Made by a program: the position numbers and the translations under genes. Positions 47,546 to 59,047 of a stretch of 64,000 nucleotides of DNA are shown one piece after another (position 1 is the first letter of the stretch; each line of letters begins with the position of its first letter). A model generated the notes under the pieces. The model searched no databases, was not told the origin of the DNA, and saw only the letters and a list, made by a program, of their open reading frames with translations. Source of the DNA: Nocardioides ginsengisegetis (GTDB taxonomy: Bacteria; Actinomycetota; Actinomycetes; Propionibacteriales; Nocardioidaceae); the NCBI RefSeq assembly GCF_014138045.1, contig NZ_JACGXA010000001.1, forward strand, positions 1,466,001-1,530,000, written 5' to 3'.

Positions 47546-48229
47546 ATCAGCACCGAGCTTCGAATCAACGACCGGATCCGGGTTTCCGAGGTCCGCCTCG
47601 TTGGCCCCAGTGGCGAGACCGTCGGCATCGTTCCCACCGCCGACGCCCTGCGCCTTGCCCAGGAGGCTGACCTCGACCTCGTCGAGATCGCCCCCATGGC
47701 CCGCCCGCCGGTCTGCAAGCTCATGGACTACGGCAAGTTCAAGTACGAGAACGCGCAGAAGGCCCGTGAGGCGCGTCGGAACCAGACGAACGTGATCATC
47801 AAGGAGATGAAGCTTCGTCCGAAGATCGACGCTCACGACTACGAGACCAAGAAGGGTCACGTGGTCCGGTTCCTCAAGGCCGGCGACAAGGTCAAGATCA
47901 CGATCATGTTCCGCGGTCGCGAGCAGCACCGTCCCGAGCTCGGGTTCCGGCTGCTGCAGCGCCTGGCCGAGGACGTCACGGAGCTGGGCTTCGTCGAGTC
48001 GTCGCCCAAGCAGGACGGCCGCAACATGATCATGGTGCTCGGCCCGCACAAGAAGAAGGCCGACGCCAAGGTCGACATGCAGGCCGCCAAGGAGTCGAAG
48101 GCCGCCGAGCGTGCTGCCCTCGAGGCGGACGAGCGCGCCGAGCGCGACGCAGCCCACGCCGCTGGGCCGGTTGCGCAGAAGAAGGAACGTGGCCGCTCGG
48201 AGAACCTCGACCCCGAGATCGACGCCTGA
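47546..48229 (+). CDS. infC: translation initiation factor IF-3, ATC start codon
   Basis: The 227-residue protein has both IF-3 domains: the N-terminal [15 protein letters not shown] to about residue 75, the linker rich in Lys/Arg, and the C-terminal domain with [20 protein letters not shown]. The conserved N-terminus can only be reached from ATC at 47546. No ATG, GTG or TTG lies between the in-frame stop at 47483 and this site, and AGGAGG is 4 bases upstream. A start at ATG 47696 would delete the N-terminal domain. Rare ATT/ATC starts in infC permit autoregulation by IF-3 in other bacteria. The C-terminal tail is extended and charged. Confidence 0.92.
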   Translation: MSTELRINDRIRVSEVRLVGPSGETVGIVPTADALRLAQEADLDLVEIAPMARPPVCKLMDYGKFKYENAQKAREARRNQTNVIIKEMKLRPKIDAHDYETKKGHVVRFLKAGDKVKITIMFRGREQHRPELGFRLLQRLAEDVTELGFVESSPKQDGRNMIMVLGPHKKKADAKVDMQAAKESKAAERAALEADERAERDAAHAAGPVAQKKERGRSENLDPEIDA

Positions 48230-48244
48230 CCCCCACGAATGTCT

Positions 48245-48264
48245 GGCCGCGCACCGCCGCGGCC
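48245..48264 (+). other. hairpin between infC and rpmI
   Basis: GGCCGCG (48245-48251) and CGCGGCC (48258-48264) form a perfect 7-bp stem with loop CACCGC in the 67-base gap. It could slow decay or bind a ribosomal protein; it has no T-tail. Confidence 0.4.
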
Positions 48265-48296
48265 GTCACCTGTACGACGAGTAGAGAGAACGAGAG

Positions 48297-48491
48297 ATGC
48301 CGAAGAACAAGACGCACTCGGGCGCCAGCAAGCGCTTCCGCGTGACCGGCTCGGGCAAGATCCTTCGCGAGAAGGCGGGCAAGCGCCACAACCTGGAGAA
48401 GAAGCCCTCCAAGGTGACCCGTCGCATGACCGGCACGGTCGAGCTCGCCAAGAGCGACGTCAGCCGCGCGAAGAAGATGCTGGGTCTCTGA
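48297..48491 (+). CDS. rpmI: 50S ribosomal protein L35
   Basis: The 64-residue basic protein begins [20 protein letters not shown] and contains the L35 core [15 protein letters not shown]. It is a component of the large ribosomal subunit. GAGAGAACGAGAG precedes the ATG. It sits in the conserved infC-rpmI-rplT order. Confidence 0.97.
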   Translation: MPKNKTHSGASKRFRVTGSGKILREKAGKRHNLEKKPSKVTRRMTGTVELAKSDVSRAKKMLGL

Positions 48492-48562
48492 CCCCGTTCG
48501 CACCCAGTTCGGTGGTCGTGGCCCTCGCTCGACCGCACCAGAAGATTTGAAGGAGTAAGACA

Positions 48563-48949
48563 GTGGCACGCGTCAAGCGGGCAGTAAACGCCCAGAAGAA
48601 GCGCCGGGTAGTCCTCGAGCGCGCCAGCGGTTACCGGGGTCAGCGTTCGCGCCTCTACCGCAAGGCGAAGGAGCAGGTCACCCACTCGCTGGTCTACAGC
48701 TACAACGACCGGCGCAAGAACAAGGGCAACTTCCGCAAGCTCTGGATCCAGCGCATCAACGCTGCGGCCCGCGCGCAGGGGATGACCTACAACCGCTTCA
48801 TCCAGGGCCTGGCGCTCGCCGGTGTCGAGGTCGACCGCAAGATCCTCGCCGACCTGGCCGTCAACGACGTCGCCGCGTTCAACGCGCTCGTCGAGACCGC
48901 CAAGGCCGCGCTGCCCGAGGACGTCAACGCGCCCAAGGTCTCGGCCTGA
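48563..48949 (+). CDS. rplT: 50S ribosomal protein L20
   Basis: The 128-residue protein has the L20 signature, with a long basic N-terminal helix ([20 protein letters not shown]) and a C-terminal globular part ([20 protein letters not shown]). L20 is needed for early large-subunit assembly and represses its own operon in Bacillus and E. coli by binding the leader. The GTG has AAGGAG (48550-48555) seven bases upstream. The last 15 residues are a short non-conserved tail. Confidence 0.97.
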   Translation: MARVKRAVNAQKKRRVVLERASGYRGQRSRLYRKAKEQVTHSLVYSYNDRRKNKGNFRKLWIQRINAAARAQGMTYNRFIQGLALAGVEVDRKILADLAVNDVAAFNALVETAKAALPEDVNAPKVSA

Positions 48950-48966
48950 ACGTCGCGCCCCTGACC

Positions 48967-49737
48967 GTGGGCAACACCCAGGTCAAGGAAGCACGCAAGC
49001 TCAGCCGCCGCTCGGAACGCTCCGAGCGGCGGCTCTTCCTTGCCGACGGTCCGAAGGCCGTCGAAGGCGCCCTCGGAGTCCCCGGCTGTGTGGTCCAGGT
49101 CTTCGCGACCCCCGCCGCCACCGAGCAGTACGCCGACCTCGCGGCCGCAGCCGAGCGCTGGACCCTGGTCGACGACCGGGCCCTCGCCTCGCTCAGCGAC
49201 AGCGTCAACCCCGCCGGCGTGGTCGCCCTGTGCCGGTTCCTGGACCGTCCCCTCGAGCACGTCCTCGACGGCGACCCGCGCCTCGTCGCGATCTGCGCCG
49301 ACATCCGTGACCCCGGCAACGCCGGCACGGTCATCCGCTGCGCCGACGCGGCCGGCGCCGACGGCGTGGTCTTCGCCGGGCACTCGGTCGACGCCTACAA
49401 CCCCAAGACGGTGCGCGCCAGCGTCGGTTCGCTGTTCCACCTGCCGGTGGGCGTCGATCCCGAACCGGCGAGCGCCGTACGCGCTGCGCAGGCGGCCGGG
49501 CTCGTCGTGCTCGCCGCCGACGGTGCGGGCGAGGTCGACCTCGACGAGGCCGGCGACCTGCTGGCCCGGCCCACCGCCTGGCTCTTCGGCAACGAGGCCT
49601 GGGGCCTCCCCGCCGAGCTCGCGGCCCTGGCCGACCACCGGGTCCGCATCCCCATCCACGGTCGCGCGGAGAGCCTCAACCTCTCCACGGCCGCCGCCCT
49701 GTGCCTCTACGCCTCCGCCCGGGCCCAGCGCGCCTGA
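48967..49737 (+). CDS. TrmH/SpoU-family RNA 2'-O-methyltransferase
   Basis: The 256-residue protein combines an N-terminal substrate-binding domain (SERRLFLADGPKAVEGAL) with a SPOUT knot methyltransferase domain. The three motifs are visible: ICADIRDPGNAGTVIRCADA, AWLFGNEAWGLP and IPIHGRAESLNLSTAAALCLY. It probably methylates ribosomal RNA, as homologues downstream of rplT do, but the target nucleotide is not known. It begins 17 bases after rplT and is likely co-transcribed. Confidence 0.9.
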   Translation: MGNTQVKEARKLSRRSERSERRLFLADGPKAVEGALGVPGCVVQVFATPAATEQYADLAAAAERWTLVDDRALASLSDSVNPAGVVALCRFLDRPLEHVLDGDPRLVAICADIRDPGNAGTVIRCADAAGADGVVFAGHSVDAYNPKTVRASVGSLFHLPVGVDPEPASAVRAAQAAGLVVLAADGAGEVDLDEAGDLLARPTAWLFGNEAWGLPAELAALADHRVRIPIHGRAESLNLSTAAALCLYASARAQRA

Positions 49738-49777
49738 TCGCGGGCTCGTCGCTGACGGAGTCACTAGGGTGGCTCCC

Positions 49778-50830
49778 GTGACCGACGCCCAGTCCCTGGC
49801 GGACTCCCTCGCCGACGGTGTCGTCGCGGCCGACGCCGACGGCCGCGTGACCCTCGTGTCCAGCGTCGCGGCCCAGATGCTCTCCATCGAGGCCGAGGAG
49901 TGTGTCGGCAAGCCGCTCGAGGACGTGCTCGCCCTGCAGGACCAGGAGGGCAACCACTGGTTCTCCACCAACCGCCCCTACGAGGGCCTGCCGACCCGGA
50001 CCGCAGTGCCCGAGCAGTCCTGGCTGGTGCCCGACGGCACCGAGGTCCTCGTCGTGGCCCGGATCCACCGCCCCGCCCTGCACCACCCCGTCAGCAGTGT
50101 CGTGGTCAGCATCCGCTCGGGCCGTGGTCGCGCGCGCCTCGACCGGGAGCGCTCCGACCTGGTCGCGACCGTGGCCCACGAGCTGCGCTCGCCGCTGACC
50201 GGCGTGAAGGGCTTCGTCCAGGCGCTGCTCAACCGCTGGGACCGCCTCAGCGACGACCAGAAGAAGCTGATGCTCACCACGGTGAGCGTCGACTCCGACC
50301 GGCTCAGCCGCCTCATCGCCGAGCTGCTCGACGTCGCGCGCATCGACACCGGCCGGCTCCAGCTCTACCCGCGGCCCAGTGACGCCCGGGTGCTGGTGGG
50401 TCGCGTCGTGGACTCGGCCCGCGCGACCACCAGCCGGACCATCGAGCTGGTCACGGCCGACGACCTCGACGACATCCAGGTCGACCCCGACAAGTTCACC
50501 CAGGTGATCACCAACCTGGTCGAGAACGGCCTGCGGCACGGCGACGGCACGGTGACCGTGCGGCTCGAGCCGGTCCACGGCACTCCCGACTTCGGGGACG
50601 GTGTGCAGGTCACGGTGGACGACCAGGGTCGCGGCATCCCGGTCGAGCTGCGCCGCCGGGTATTCACGAAGTTCTGGCGAGGTGGCGAGCGCGGCGGCTC
50701 GGGCCTGGGGATGTACATCGTCCACGGTCTCGTGCGCGCCCACGGCGGCACCGTCACCATCGACGACGCCCCCGGTGGGGGCGCCCGGGTCGTGCTGGGC
50801 TGGCCGTGCGAGGACCGCCGGCACGACTGA
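49778..50830 (+). CDS. cytosolic PAS-domain sensor histidine kinase, orphan
   Basis: The 350-residue protein has a PAS sensor domain (residues about 5-115, ADGVVAADADGRVTLVSSVA), a HisKA dimerisation domain with His134 in VAHELRSPLTG, and an ATPase domain with N box NLVENGLRHG, VDDQGRGIP and GSGLGMYIVHGLV. No transmembrane segment or signal peptide is present, so it senses a cytoplasmic cue. No response regulator is adjacent. TAGGGT lies 7 bases before the GTG, giving a likely leaderless mRNA. It lies between a ribosomal RNA methyltransferase gene and pheS. Confidence 0.88.
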   Translation: MTDAQSLADSLADGVVAADADGRVTLVSSVAAQMLSIEAEECVGKPLEDVLALQDQEGNHWFSTNRPYEGLPTRTAVPEQSWLVPDGTEVLVVARIHRPALHHPVSSVVVSIRSGRGRARLDRERSDLVATVAHELRSPLTGVKGFVQALLNRWDRLSDDQKKLMLTTVSVDSDRLSRLIAELLDVARIDTGRLQLYPRPSDARVLVGRVVDSARATTSRTIELVTADDLDDIQVDPDKFTQVITNLVENGLRHGDGTVTVRLEPVHGTPDFGDGVQVTVDDQGRGIPVELRRRVFTKFWRGGERGGSGLGMYIVHGLVRAHGGTVTIDDAPGGGARVVLGWPCEDRRHD

Positions 50831-50879
50831 GGGGTGGGACCGGCGGCCAACCGGTTCGCGCGACGATCGACGTACTTCC

Positions 50880-50885
50880 TAGACT
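50880..50885 (+). promoter_or_regulatory. candidate -10 box for pheST
   Basis: TAGACT lies 44 bases before the pheS ATG. The short leader contains a CGCCGG/CCGGCG hairpin but no T-box or Phe-rich leader peptide. Confidence 0.4.
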
Positions 50886-50929
50886 TGCGGCGCACGCCGG
50901 GACCGGCGCGCACAGCTGGAGAGGCAGTC

Positions 50930-52033
50930 ATGTCGGGACCGAACACCGATTACGACCCCGTGGAGGTCACCCCCTTGAAGCCCGAGGAAGTCGAGAGCGC
51001 GCGCGACGCCGCCCTGGCCGCCATCGCCGCGGCCGCCGACCTCGAGGAGCTCAAGCAGGTCCGCATCGAGCACGCGGGGGACCGGTCGGCGCTCGCCCTG
51101 GCCAACCGTGAGATCGGCGCGCTGCCCCCGCAGGCCCGCAAGGAGGCCGGCCAGCGGATCGGCCAGGCCCGCGGCGCGGTCAACAAGGCCCTCGCCGAGC
51201 GACAGGCCGTGCTCGAGGTCGAGCACGAGGAGCGGATGCTGGTCGAGGAGACCGTCGACGTCACCCTGCCGACCGAGCGTGTCGCCCGCGGCGCCCGTCA
51301 CCCGCTCACCACCGGCGCCGAGCGGATCGCCGATGTCTTCCTCGCCATGGGCTGGGAGGTCGCGGAGGGGCCGGTCATCGAGGCCGAGTGGCTCAACTTC
51401 GACGCCCTCAACCTCGGCCCGGACCACCCCGCACGCACCATGCAGGACACGTTCTGGACCGACCCCCAGGACAACGGGATCGTGCTCCGCACGCACACCT
51501 CGCCCGTCCAGGCGCGCACCATGCTGACGCGCGAGCCCCCCATCTACGTCGTGTGCCCCGGTCGCGTCTTCCGCACCGACGAGTACGACGCCACGCACAG
51601 CCCGATGTTCCACCAGGTCGAGGGCCTCGCCATCGACGAGGGCATCACCATGGCCAACCTCAAGGGCACCCTCGACCACTTCGCCGCGTCGATGTTCGGC
51701 GAGGGGATCAGCACGCGGTTCCGCCCGTCGTACTTCCCCTTCACCGAGCCCAGCGCCGAGGTCGACCTGGTCTGCTTCGTGTGCCGCGGCGCCGAGGGCG
51801 TCGTGGAGTCCTGCCGCACCTGCCGCGGCGAGGGCTGGATCGAGTGGGGCGGCTGCGGCATCGTCAACCCGCGCGTCCTGGCCGCCTGCGGCGTCGACAG
51901 CGAGCGCTACACCGGCTTCGCGTTCGGCATGGGCATCGACCGCACGCTGATGTTCCGCCACGGCATCGAGGACCTCCGCGGGTTCTTCGAGGGCGACGTC
52001 CGCTTCACCACTGCTTTCGGAACGGAAATCTGA
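50930..52033 (+). CDS. pheS: phenylalanyl-tRNA synthetase alpha subunit
   Basis: The 367-residue class II synthetase subunit has the N-terminal coiled coil for tRNA binding and catalytic motifs HPLTTGAERIADVFLAMG, RVFRTDEYDATHSPMFHQVEG (motif 2) and GFAFGMGIDRTLMFRHGI (motif 3). It charges tRNA-Phe with PheT. The ATG at 50930 has GGAGAGG five bases upstream; an upstream in-frame GTG at 50834 has no such site. An unusual Cys-rich insert is seen (CFVCRGAEGVVESCRTCRG), typical of some bacterial PheS and possibly a metal site. Confidence 0.96.
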   Translation: MSGPNTDYDPVEVTPLKPEEVESARDAALAAIAAAADLEELKQVRIEHAGDRSALALANREIGALPPQARKEAGQRIGQARGAVNKALAERQAVLEVEHEERMLVEETVDVTLPTERVARGARHPLTTGAERIADVFLAMGWEVAEGPVIEAEWLNFDALNLGPDHPARTMQDTFWTDPQDNGIVLRTHTSPVQARTMLTREPPIYVVCPGRVFRTDEYDATHSPMFHQVEGLAIDEGITMANLKGTLDHFAASMFGEGISTRFRPSYFPFTEPSAEVDLVCFVCRGAEGVVESCRTCRGEGWIEWGGCGIVNPRVLAACGVDSERYTGFAFGMGIDRTLMFRHGIEDLRGFFEGDVRFTTAFGTEI

Positions 52034-52039
52034 GATCTC

Positions 52040-54526
52040 ATGAAGGCCCCTGTCTCCTGGATCAAGGAGTACGTCGACCTCCCCGCCGAGGTGTCCACCG
52101 AGGCGCTCGCCGCCGAGCTGACGGCCCTCGGGCTCAAGCTCGAGGCGATCGAGAAGCCCGGCGACCAGATCACCGGCCCGCTGGTGGTCGGTCGGGTGCT
52201 CACCAAGGACCCCGAGCCGCAGAAGAACGGCAAGACGATCAACTGGTGCACCGTCGACGTCGGCGACGCCAACGGCACCGGCGAGCCGCAGGGCATCGTC
52301 TGCGGTGCGCACAACTTCGAGCCCGGGGACCTGGTCGTCGTGGTGCTGCCCGGTGCCGTCCTGCCCGGGGACTTCGCGATCTCCGAGCGCAAGACCTACG
52401 GCCACCTCTCGGCCGGCATGATCTGCTCCACCTCCGAGCTCGGCCTGGGCGACGACGGCCAGGGCGGCATCATCGTGCTGCCCGCGGGTGCCGGCGAGCC
52501 CGGCGACGACGCCTTCGCGGTCCTGGGGCTGCGCGACGAGGTCATCGAGTTCGAGATCAACCCCGACCGTGCCTACGCGCTGTCACTGCGCGGCGTGGCC
52601 CGCGAGGCCGCCCTGGCCTACGGGGCGCCGTTCACCGACCCCGCACAGCGACCCGTCCCCGCGGCCAACGGAGAGGGCCACCCGGTCGTCATCGACGACC
52701 CCGCCGGCTGCCCGGTCTTCGTGGCGCGCCAGGTGAGCGGGTTCGACCCCACCGCCACGACCCCCGACTGGATGGCCCGCCGGCTCACCCAGGCCGGCAT
52801 GCGTCCGATCTCGCTGGCCGTCGACGTGACCAACTACGTCATGCTCGAGCTCGGCCGGCCGATCCACGGCTACGACGCCGACAAGCTGGCCGGCCCGATC
52901 CGGGTCCGCCGCGCCACGGCCGGTGAGCGCCTCACGACCCTCGACGGGACCGCGCGCGTGCTGTCCGAGCAGGACCTCGTCGTCACCGACGACTCGGGCA
53001 TCATCGGCCTCGGCGGCGTGATGGGCGGCCAGACCACCGAGATGTCCGAGACGACCACCCGGGTGCTGGTCGAGGCGGCCCACTGGGACGCGACCTCGAT
53101 GTTCCGCACGGGCAAGCGGCACAAGATCTCCTCGGAGGCCGGCAAGCGCAACGAGCGCGGCGTCGACCCCGCCATCACCGAGGCCGCGGCCGACCGGGTG
53201 GTCGAGCTGCTCGTGGCCTACGGCGGCGGCACCGCCGAGCCGGGCGTGACCGTCGTCGGGACCGTGCCCGACCGCACCTCGATCCGGATCGCCTACGACC
53301 TCCCCGCCCGCATCACCGGCATGTCCATCGACGCCGAGACGACGGTGACCAACCTCGAGGCGGTCGGCTGCGAGGTCACCCGCGACGACTCCGGTGTCGA
53401 GGCCCTCGTCCCGACGTGGCGCCCCGACCTGAACGACCCCTTCGACCTGGTCGAGGAGGTCGCGCGCATCGAGGGCTACGCCAACGTGCCCTCGGTCCTG
53501 CCCAACGCCGGCTCGGGTCGTGGACTGACCCGGGAGCAGCGGCTCCGCCGCCGGATCGGCCGCACCCTGGCCGGCGCGGGCTGCGTCGAGGTGCTGAGCT
53601 TCCCGTTCGTCGGCGAGGCGACCTTCGACGCGCTCGGCCTGGCTGAGGACGACAGCCGGCGCCACACGGTCCGGTTGGCCAACCCGATGTCCAGCGAGGA
53701 GCCGGCGTACACCACCACACTGCTGCCCGGCCTCTTCAAGGCGGCCGCGCGCAACCTCGGCCGCGGCGCCCCGGGCGTCGCTCTGTTCGAGACCGGCACG
53801 GTCGCCTTCCCGGCCGACCGCGGCCCGGCCCCGATCTACGGCGTCGAGTGGCGCCCGAGCCCCGACGAGCTGGAGAAGCTCTTCCAGGCGATCCCCGACC
53901 AGCCGCTGCACCTCGCGGTGGTCCTGGCCGGTGAGCGCGAGCGCTCTGGCTGGTGGGGTGCTGGTCGCGAGGCCGGCTGGTCCGACGCGATCGGCATCGT
54001 GCGCCGCCTCGCTGCCGAGCTCGGCGTCGAGACCTCGGTGGCCGCCGTCGCGCGCACGCCGTGGCACCCCGGTCGCTGTGCCGAGGTCTCGGTGGGAGAG
54101 CAGGTCATCGGCCACGCCGGCGAGCTGCACCCGCGCGTGTGCCAGGCCTTCGGCCTCCCGCCGCGGACCTCCGCGGTCGAGATCGACCTCGACCTGCTGA
54201 TGAAGCACGCCCGTGACATCCAGCCGGGTCCGCGCTTCTCGACCTTCCCGGTCGCCAAGGAGGACGTCGCCCTCGTGGTGGCCGACTCCGTCACGGCGTC
54301 CGCGGTCGAGGATGCGCTCCGCGAGGGCGCGGGCGACCTGCTGGAGTCGATCCGCCTCTTCGACGTCTACACCGGTGACCAGGTCGGCGCCGGCCACAAG
54401 TCGCTGGCGTTCAACCTGCGCTTCCGGGCGCCGGACCGCACCCTGACCGAGCACGAGACCAGCGCCGCCCGCGACGCCGCGGTCGCGCTCGCCGCCGAGC
54501 GCACCGGGGCGGTGCAGCGGGCGTAG
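52040..54526 (+). CDS. pheT: phenylalanyl-tRNA synthetase beta subunit
   Basis: The 828-residue protein has the expected domain chain: N-terminal B1 and tRNA-binding (EMAP-like) domain (GRVLTKDPEPQ, IVCGAHNF), B3/B4 editing region near 210-400, B5 DNA-binding-like fold (RIAYDLPARITGMSI), catalytic-like core and a C-terminal ferredoxin-type anticodon domain (FSTFPVAKEDVALVV). It edits mischarged Tyr-tRNA-Phe. It starts 6 bases after pheS. Confidence 0.96.
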   Translation: MKAPVSWIKEYVDLPAEVSTEALAAELTALGLKLEAIEKPGDQITGPLVVGRVLTKDPEPQKNGKTINWCTVDVGDANGTGEPQGIVCGAHNFEPGDLVVVVLPGAVLPGDFAISERKTYGHLSAGMICSTSELGLGDDGQGGIIVLPAGAGEPGDDAFAVLGLRDEVIEFEINPDRAYALSLRGVAREAALAYGAPFTDPAQRPVPAANGEGHPVVIDDPAGCPVFVARQVSGFDPTATTPDWMARRLTQAGMRPISLAVDVTNYVMLELGRPIHGYDADKLAGPIRVRRATAGERLTTLDGTARVLSEQDLVVTDDSGIIGLGGVMGGQTTEMSETTTRVLVEAAHWDATSMFRTGKRHKISSEAGKRNERGVDPAITEAAADRVVELLVAYGGGTAEPGVTVVGTVPDRTSIRIAYDLPARITGMSIDAETTVTNLEAVGCEVTRDDSGVEALVPTWRPDLNDPFDLVEEVARIEGYANVPSVLPNAGSGRGLTREQRLRRRIGRTLAGAGCVEVLSFPFVGEATFDALGLAEDDSRRHTVRLANPMSSEEPAYTTTLLPGLFKAAARNLGRGAPGVALFETGTVAFPADRGPAPIYGVEWRPSPDELEKLFQAIPDQPLHLAVVLAGERERSGWWGAGREAGWSDAIGIVRRLAAELGVETSVAAVARTPWHPGRCAEVSVGEQVIGHAGELHPRVCQAFGLPPRTSAVEIDLDLLMKHARDIQPGPRFSTFPVAKEDVALVVADSVTASAVEDALREGAGDLLESIRLFDVYTGDQVGAGHKSLAFNLRFRAPDRTLTEHETSAARDAAVALAAERTGAVQRA

Positions 54527-54547
54527 GGGCTCAGCCTGGAGGCACGT

Positions 54548-56951
<2,404 letters not shown>

Positions 56952-56955
<4 letters not shown>

Positions 56956-58100
56956 GCATCACCACCCCCCAGGGCTTCCGCGCGGCCGGCGTCAGCGCCG
57001 GCCTCAAGGCCAACGGCGGCAAGGACCTCGCGCTGGTCGTCAACGACGGTCCGCGCCACGACTCCGCCAGCGTCTTCACCAGCAACCGCTGCAAGGCCAA
57101 CCCGATCCTGTGGAGCCAGGAAGTCGTCAAGGACGGTGTCGTCCGGGCCGTGGTCCTCAACTCCGGTGGTGCCAACTGCTACACCGGCGCCGAGGGCTTC
57201 CAGACCACCCACGCCGTCGCCGAGCAGGTCGCCGGCAACCTCGGGATCGGCGCGATCGACGTCGTCGTGTGCTCCACGGGGCTGATCGGCCTGGCCAACC
57301 CGCGCCAGAACCTCCTCGACGGCGTCGACGAGGCGTACGCCGGCCTCGGCGACCACGGTGCCGAGGCGGCCGAGGCGATCATGACCACCGACTCGGTCAG
57401 CAAGCAGGTGCTCGTCGAGGGCGCCGGCTGGTCGGTCGGGGGCATGGCCAAGGGGGCCGGCATGCTCGCGCCCCAGCTCGCCACCATGCTCGTGGTGCTG
57501 ACCACCGACGCGGTCGTGCCGGCGGCAGACCTGGACGCGGCCCTGCGCGCCGCGACCCGGGTCAGCTTCGACCGCCTGGACTCCGACGGCTGCATGTCCA
57601 CCAACGACACGGTGACCGTGATGGCCAGCGGTGCCAGCGGGATCACCCCCTCGCTGCCCGACTTCATCGAGGCCCTGACCCAGGCCTGCACCGACCTGGC
57701 CATGCAGCTGCTGCGCGACGCCGAGGGCGCCGACCACGAGATCGCGATCACCGTCCTCAACGCCGCGACCGAGGACGACGCGGTCGAGGTCGGCCGCAGC
57801 GTGGCCCGCAGCAACCTGTTCAAGGCGGCCGTCTTCGGCAACGACCCCAACTGGGGCCGGGTGCTGGCCAGCATCGGCACGACCGACGCGGCCTTCGACC
57901 CCGCCGACCTCGACGTGGCCATGAACGGCGTGTGGGTGTGCAAGCAGTCCACCCCGCACGCCGACCCCGCCACGGTCGACCTCAAGCAGCGCGAGGTCAG
58001 CGTGACCATCGACCTCAAGGCCGGGTCCGAGCGGGCGACGGTCTGGACCAACGACCTGACCCACGCCTACGTGCACGAGAACAGCGCCTACTCCTCATGA
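56952..58100 (+). CDS. argJ: bifunctional glutamate N-acetyltransferase / amino-acid acetyltransferase
   Basis: The 382-residue proenzyme recycles acetyl groups from acetylornithine to glutamate and may also use acetyl-CoA. It self-cleaves before Thr178 in [10 protein letters not shown], giving alpha and beta chains. Other landmarks are [11 protein letters not shown] and [12 protein letters not shown]. The ATG overlaps the ACT gene stop, and the stop overlaps the argB ATG. Presence of ArgJ explains the lack of argA and argE here. Confidence 0.96.
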
Positions 58101-59047
58101 GTGACGAGACGAGCGACCAGATGAGCGACGACACGTCCCACCAGCCGACCGCCGCCGACCACGGCAAGGCGGCCGTACTGGCCGGCGCCCTGCCCTGGCT
58201 GAAGCGCTACCACGGCAAGATCGTCGTGGTGAAGTACGGCGGCAACGCCATGACCGACGACGTGCTCAAGAAGGCCTTCGCCGAGGACATCGCGTTCCTG
58301 CGGTTCGCCGGCTTCCGCCCTGTCGTGGTCCACGGCGGCGGCCCGCAGATCTCCCAGATGCTCGACAAGCTCGGCATCGAGTCGGAGTTCCGGGGCGGCC
58401 TCCGGGTCACCACCCCCGAGGCGATGGACGTGGTCCGGATGGTCCTGGTCGGCAAGGTCCAGCGCGAGCTGGTCGGCCTGATCAACCAGCACGGCCCGCT
58501 CGCCGTCGGCCTGTCCGGCGAGGACGCCGGCCTGTTCACCGCCACCCAGACCAACACCATCGTCGACGGCGAGGAGGTCGATCTCGGCCTCGTGGGCGAG
58601 GTCGCCGAGGTCCGCCCCGAGGCGGTGCTCGACCTGATCGAGGCCGGCCGCATCCCCGTCGTCTCCAGCGTCGCCCCCGACGTCCACGGCCGCGTACACA
58701 ACGTCAACGCCGACACCGCCGCCTCGGCCCTGGCCGTCGCGCTCGGCGCCGAGAAGCTGCTCGTCCTCACCGACGTCGAGGGCCTCTACCGCGACTGGCC
58801 CGACAGCGACGACGTGATCTACGAGATCAGCCCCGAGTCCCTCTCCGAGCTGATGCCCTCCCTGGCCTCGGGCATGGTGCCCAAGATGGCCGCCTGCCTC
58901 CAGGCCGTCCAGGAGGGCGTCCCGCGCGCCACGGTCGTCGACGGCCGCGAGAAGCACGCGGTCCTGCTCGAGCTGTTCACCGACGAAGGAGTCGGCACCC
59001 AGGTCCTCCCGGGTGTCACCACCAAGATCAGGAAGGCCCGGCCATGA
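58097..59047 (+). CDS. argB: acetylglutamate kinase
   Basis: The 316-residue kinase phosphorylates N-acetylglutamate, usually the step inhibited by arginine. The amino acid kinase motifs are present: [19 protein letters not shown] and [16 protein letters not shown]. It has an N-terminal extension of about 20 polar residues ([16 protein letters not shown]) before the helix that forms the hexamer contact in arginine-sensitive enzymes. The ATG overlaps the argJ stop. Confidence 0.96.
   Translation: MSDETSDQMSDDTSHQPTAADHGKAAVLAGALPWLKRYHGKIVVVKYGGNAMTDDVLKKAFAEDIAFLRFAGFRPVVVHGGGPQISQMLDKLGIESEFRGGLRVTTPEAMDVVRMVLVGKVQRELVGLINQHGPLAVGLSGEDAGLFTATQTNTIVDGEEVDLGLVGEVAEVRPEAVLDLIEAGRIPVVSSVAPDVHGRVHNVNADTAASALAVALGAEKLLVLTDVEGLYRDWPDSDDVIYEISPESLSELMPSLASGMVPKMAACLQAVQEGVPRATVVDGREKHAVLLELFTDEGVGTQVLPGVTTKIRKARP

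Noticed and set aside
47696..48229. infC starting at ATG 47696
   Set aside because: This start removes the conserved N-terminal domain of IF-3, and there is no SD sequence. ATC 47546 fits all evidence better.
50831..50929. T-box or Phe leader peptide before pheS
   Set aside because: No T-box sequence, specifier loop or Phe-rich short reading frame is visible.
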